Below the pieces are notes generated by a model. That model ran no database searches. It was given only the letters and a program-made list of their open reading frames with translations, and had not been told where the DNA came from. A DNA stretch of 64,000 nt from positions 1-64,000 of the forward strand of contig JAEZMV010000018.1 of assembly GCA_023414875.1 (NCBI GenBank), in the 5' to 3' direction. The position numbers were made by a program, and so were the translations under genes. Origin of the DNA: Bacillota bacterium. Its GTDB lineage: Bacteria; Bacillota; Clostridia; Lachnospirales; Lachnospiraceae. Below, one piece after another: positions 61,392 through 64,000 of the stretch (its first letter is position 1; every line of letters starts with the position of its first letter).

Positions 61392-63020
61392 ATGCGATTA
61401 CAAAATATCTTACATAGAAATTATACTGTGAATCAAAGATTTTATCAATTAAAACTTCCATTAAATATCGATTGTATAATACCAGAGAATGATTCGGTGC
61501 GTTTGCTAAGTCAGTTTGTAGAGGAGATGGATTTAGAAGATTTGTATACGACTTATTCCCGTATTCGGGAAAATCAGGCAACACCGCGTCAGATGCTGAA
61601 GATTATACTCTATTCTTACATGAACCATAATTATTCGTCACGGGCTATGGAGACCTCCTGCCATCGTGATATTAACTTCATGTACCTTCTTGAAGATTCA
61701 CCAATTCCCGACCATGCAACATTTGCCAGATTTAGAAGTATCCATTTTGCCCCATGTTCTGAAAGGATTCTTGCTGAAATGACAAACTTTCTTCATGCTC
61801 TTGGAGAAATATCAGGAGAAGCCATTTTCATAGATGGTACCAAGATTGAAGCCTGCGCTAATAAATACACTTTTGTCTGGAAGAAGGCTGTTACTAAGAA
61901 TCAGGTAAAACTGTTAACGAAACTGGCTGAGTTTGTTGCTGAATGCGAAGAACTGTATGGAATAAAACTTGTATATCAAAACCAGGTTAAAATGAAGCAT
62001 GTAAAAAGACTACGTAAAAAACTTTATACCTTAAAACAAGAAGAAAATATAGAGTTTGTAAATGGTAGTGGAAAAAGAAAAACCCCATTGCAGCGTTCCA
62101 TTGAAAAGCTGGAGGAATATCTGGATAAGCTAAAAGAATACACCCAGAAGATACATATCTGCGGAGAACGTAACAGCTATTCAAAGACGGATCACGATGC
62201 CACATTTATGAGGATGAAGGAAGATGCAATGGGGAATGGTCAGTTGAAAGCCGGTTATAATGTACAGCACGGTGTTGATTCAGAATATATCACATGGCTT
62301 ACCATTGGACCACAGCCCACCGATACAACAACCCTTGTTCCATTTCTGAGGAGTATGGAGAGGCACCTGAAATTCAAATACAAGAAGATAGTTGCTGATG
62401 CAGGATATGAAAGCGAAGAGAATTATGTTTTTTTAGAAGGAAACGGTCAGTTATCTTTTATCAAACCATCCAACTATGAGATATCAAAGACTAGAAAGTA
62501 CCAGAATGATATCAGTCGCATAGAAAACATGGAATACAATGAAGCATATGATTATTACCTCTGCAAAAACAATAAAAAGCTTACTGTAAGCAAGGTAATA
62601 AAGAGGAAAAGCACAACCGGGTATCAGAGTGAGAAAACCATCTACACCTGTGAAGATTGCAGCGATTGTCCATATAAAAGCAACTGTACAAAGGGTAATA
62701 ATTATAAAATACCCTTAGAAGAACGAGTTAAAAATCTTGAAACCTCAAAGCTTTTTAACCGGTTACGGAAAGAAGACCTTGAAAGAATTCTGAGCAGGGA
62801 AGGCTGTGAATTGAGGATGAACCGAAGTATACAAGCCGAAGGTTCTTTCGGAGAACTGAAAGAGGATATGGGATTTCGAAGATTCCTGTGTAAGGGTAAA
62901 CAGAATGTACTAGCAGAAAGTATTCTGTTGGCAATGGCACATAACGTCAATAAACTTCACAATAAAATCCAAGCAGGAAGAACCGGATCACACTTATTCC
63001 GGCTCAAAGAAGTAGCGTAA
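61392..63020 (+). CDS. IS1182-family transposase
   Basis: 542 residues, apparently intact. N-terminal DUF772-like part (PRQMLKIILYSYMNHNYSSRAME, PIPDHATFARFR), then a DDE domain: first Asp in AIFIDGTKIEACANK, second in VADAGYESEEN, Glu in QAEGSFGELKEDMGFRRF. A Cys cluster (CEDCSDCPYKSNC) typical of the family lies before the last acidic residue. It would cut and paste the element using the 15-bp ends. Confidence 0.9.
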   Translation: MRLQNILHRNYTVNQRFYQLKLPLNIDCIIPENDSVRLLSQFVEEMDLEDLYTTYSRIRENQATPRQMLKIILYSYMNHNYSSRAMETSCHRDINFMYLLEDSPIPDHATFARFRSIHFAPCSERILAEMTNFLHALGEISGEAIFIDGTKIEACANKYTFVWKKAVTKNQVKLLTKLAEFVAECEELYGIKLVYQNQVKMKHVKRLRKKLYTLKQEENIEFVNGSGKRKTPLQRSIEKLEEYLDKLKEYTQKIHICGERNSYSKTDHDATFMRMKEDAMGNGQLKAGYNVQHGVDSEYITWLTIGPQPTDTTTLVPFLRSMERHLKFKYKKIVADAGYESEENYVFLEGNGQLSFIKPSNYEISKTRKYQNDISRIENMEYNEAYDYYLCKNNKKLTVSKVIKRKSTTGYQSEKTIYTCEDCSDCPYKSNCTKGNNYKIPLEERVKNLETSKLFNRLRKEDLERILSREGCELRMNRSIQAEGSFGELKEDMGFRRFLCKGKQNVLAESILLAMAHNVNKLHNKIQAGRTGSHLFRLKEVA

Positions 63021-63183
63021 ATTTAAGTTTCAAAAACTTATAGATAAGAAATTAGTCTAAATTCTGTAGGCTTATTAAAGTGCATCATTTTTAAGATAAT
63101 ACTCGGATTTATCAAATAAAAATATAGAATTTCTAAAAAAAAAACCTTAAAAATGAGCTGCGCACTGGCAGTTGAATAACCGC

Positions 63184-63198
63184 TAGTGCGACAGCCCC
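63184..63198 (-). repeat. Right terminal inverted repeat
   Basis: TAGTGCGACAGCCCC, the exact complement of the left end; followed by CTTTTTT. The bases just inside (about 63150-63184) form their own small stem, CGCACTGGC with GCTAGTGCG. No gene was found between the transposase and this point. Confidence 0.85.
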
Positions 63199-63264
63199 CT
63201 TTTTTACGAACAAAGCATTTCTATATGTTACAAAATCAATATAGCCTTATTGATTAAATTAATA

Positions 63265-63429
63265 TTAGTTGTTTTTGTTCGCTTCTCTTTTACCAAAAAG
63301 TTTTCCCCTTTTGCGAAGCTGTCTTGGTGAAGAGTATAAATCTTCACAGTTATAAAACTTCTCGGAGGTATACCATTTTGGATAAACATTCACATGATAT
63401 TCTGCAATATTTGTGCTAGTAATATACAT
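63265..63429 (-). CDS. Small basic protein of unknown function
   Basis: 54 residues, with an excellent GGGAGGAG ribosome binding site five bases before the ATG at 63429. The N-terminal half is aromatic (YHVNVYPKWYTSEKFYNCEDLY), the C-terminal half strongly basic (RQLRKRGKLFGKREANKNN). It has one Cys and no signal peptide. I do not recognise a family; the strong start signal argues for a real gene. Divergent from the PucR-like gene at 63612. Confidence 0.6.
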   Translation of the reverse strand: MYITSTNIAEYHVNVYPKWYTSEKFYNCEDLYSSPRQLRKRGKLFGKREANKNN

Positions 63430-63611
63430 ATAATCTCCTCCCTTAATTATTACTATTATTTTTCATGTTAGTCAAAGCCTTAACTCTAAGTATATTATAG
63501 CATAATTTGACTCTTCGTATATAATCTGGTAATATAAAAATATGGAAAAAATATGTGCTGATAGTACATAAAAAGGTTTGAGACAAAGATCATGTCAGGA
63601 GGGAGAAATGT

Positions 63612-64000
63612 ATGGCGGTACGTTTTTGGGAAATATATGAAGAAACGAAGGATGAGTTTCGTCTTCGAATTGTAGCGGGAAAAGCAGGTATGGATACCGT
63701 TGTCAGTTGGGTACATATGTTGGAGGATGAGACGATTGTATCCAGATTTCATGGGGAGGAATTAGCGATTACAACCGGAATGAAAGCCGGACAGCCAAAT
63801 TGGTTATTAAAATTAGTACAGGAGATGGCACAGGGTGAATGTGCCGGAATTATTATTAACACCGGAAAGTATCTAGAGGAGATTCCTCAGGAGGTTATTA
63901 CCTGGTGTAATGATAATCGCTTCCCTTTGTTGGAAATGCCATGGGAGATTTCGATTACCAGCTTAATTCAGGATTTTTGCATGAGAATTATTGATCAGAC
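63612..64000 (+). CDS. PucR-family transcriptional regulator, N-terminal part (3' end outside window)
   Basis: The first ~130 residues are in the window; the ATG at 63612 has GGAGGGAG upstream. The segments RIVAGKAGMDTVVSWVHMLEDE, ELAITTGMKAG and GIIINTGKYLEEIPQEVI match the PucR N-terminal domain of regulators that control purine or amino acid catabolism. The C-terminal helix-turn-helix lies beyond the window. Target genes cannot be inferred. Confidence 0.8.
   Translation, partial: MAVRFWEIYEETKDEFRLRIVAGKAGMDTVVSWVHMLEDETIVSRFHGEELAITTGMKAGQPNWLLKLVQEMAQGECAGIIINTGKYLEEIPQEVITWCNDNRFPLLEMPWEISITSLIQDFCMRIIDQ

Larger units (their letters stand above)
61061..63198 (+). mobile_element. IS1182-like insertion sequence
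   Basis: About 2.1 kb bounded by perfect 15-bp terminal inverted repeats (GGGGCTGTCGCACTA at 61061-61075 and its complement at 63184-63198), flanked on both sides by A6/T6. It contains one intact transposase gene at 61392-63020. No clear target-site duplication is seen outside the repeats. The 330 bases before the transposase gene hold a long imperfect palindrome. Confidence 0.88.

Overview
The window looks like a chromosome segment of an anaerobic, plant-polysaccharide-degrading member of the Clostridia, most likely Lachnospiraceae. The grounds are low-GC DNA, strong AGGAGG-type ribosome binding sites, a large set of hemicellulose side-chain and oligosaccharide hydrolases without signal peptides, an LplABC-type sugar ABC importer, AraC-family regulators, and several gene families that I associate with this group. 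No rRNA, tRNA or CRISPR array was seen.

Layout. (1) 1-3837: the end of a large Ig-like repeat surface protein, a PQQ-type sugar dehydrogenase-like beta-propeller protein on the minus strand, and a small membrane protein. (2) 4039-40255: a long carbohydrate-utilisation region. It holds an SGNH esterase, a GH31 alpha-xylosidase-like enzyme, five GH43 enzymes (two with a central Ig-like domain), two Gfo/Idh/MocA oxidoreductases with a ThuA-like protein, a DUF5060/apiosidase-like glycosidase, a GH120 beta-xylosidase-like beta-helix protein, a three-gene sugar ABC importer, a methyl-accepting chemotaxis protein, a GH95 alpha-L-fucosidase-like enzyme, a GH27 alpha-galactosidase, a GH2 beta-galactosidase and three AraC regulators. 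Together they could import oligosaccharides of arabinoxylan, xyloglucan or pectin and take them apart in the cytoplasm. Several promoters or leaders share repeated sequence blocks, which suggests co-regulation.

(3) 40576-61030: a biosynthetic cluster that I consider the most interesting part. It combines two B12-binding radical SAM proteins, a dedicated acetyl-CoA carboxylase carboxyltransferase pair, a class III aminotransferase, an ACP, a hotdog thioesterase, a complete ketosynthase plus a ketosynthase-like partner that has lost both catalytic histidines, two SDR reductases, a phosphopantetheinyl transferase and a FabZ-like dehydratase. These are followed by a 66-residue protein, an ABC-2 exporter, three homologous 36-37 residue peptides ending in a conserved Lys-x-Gly-Cys block, a SPASM-type radical SAM protein, a radical SAM-PDZ-DUF512 fusion, an LpxL-like acyltransferase and a MacB-type exporter. 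The best reading is a radical-SAM-modified RiPP joined to an acyl chain (possibly amino-bearing and unsaturated) made by a type II PKS/FAS-like system. No enoyl reductase, malonyl transferase or peptidase is seen in the cluster.

(4) 61061-63198: an intact IS1182-like insertion sequence directly after the cluster, with a roughly 250-bp imperfect palindrome ahead of the transposase. (5) 63265-64000: a 54-residue minus-strand protein and the start of a PucR-type regulator that runs off the window.
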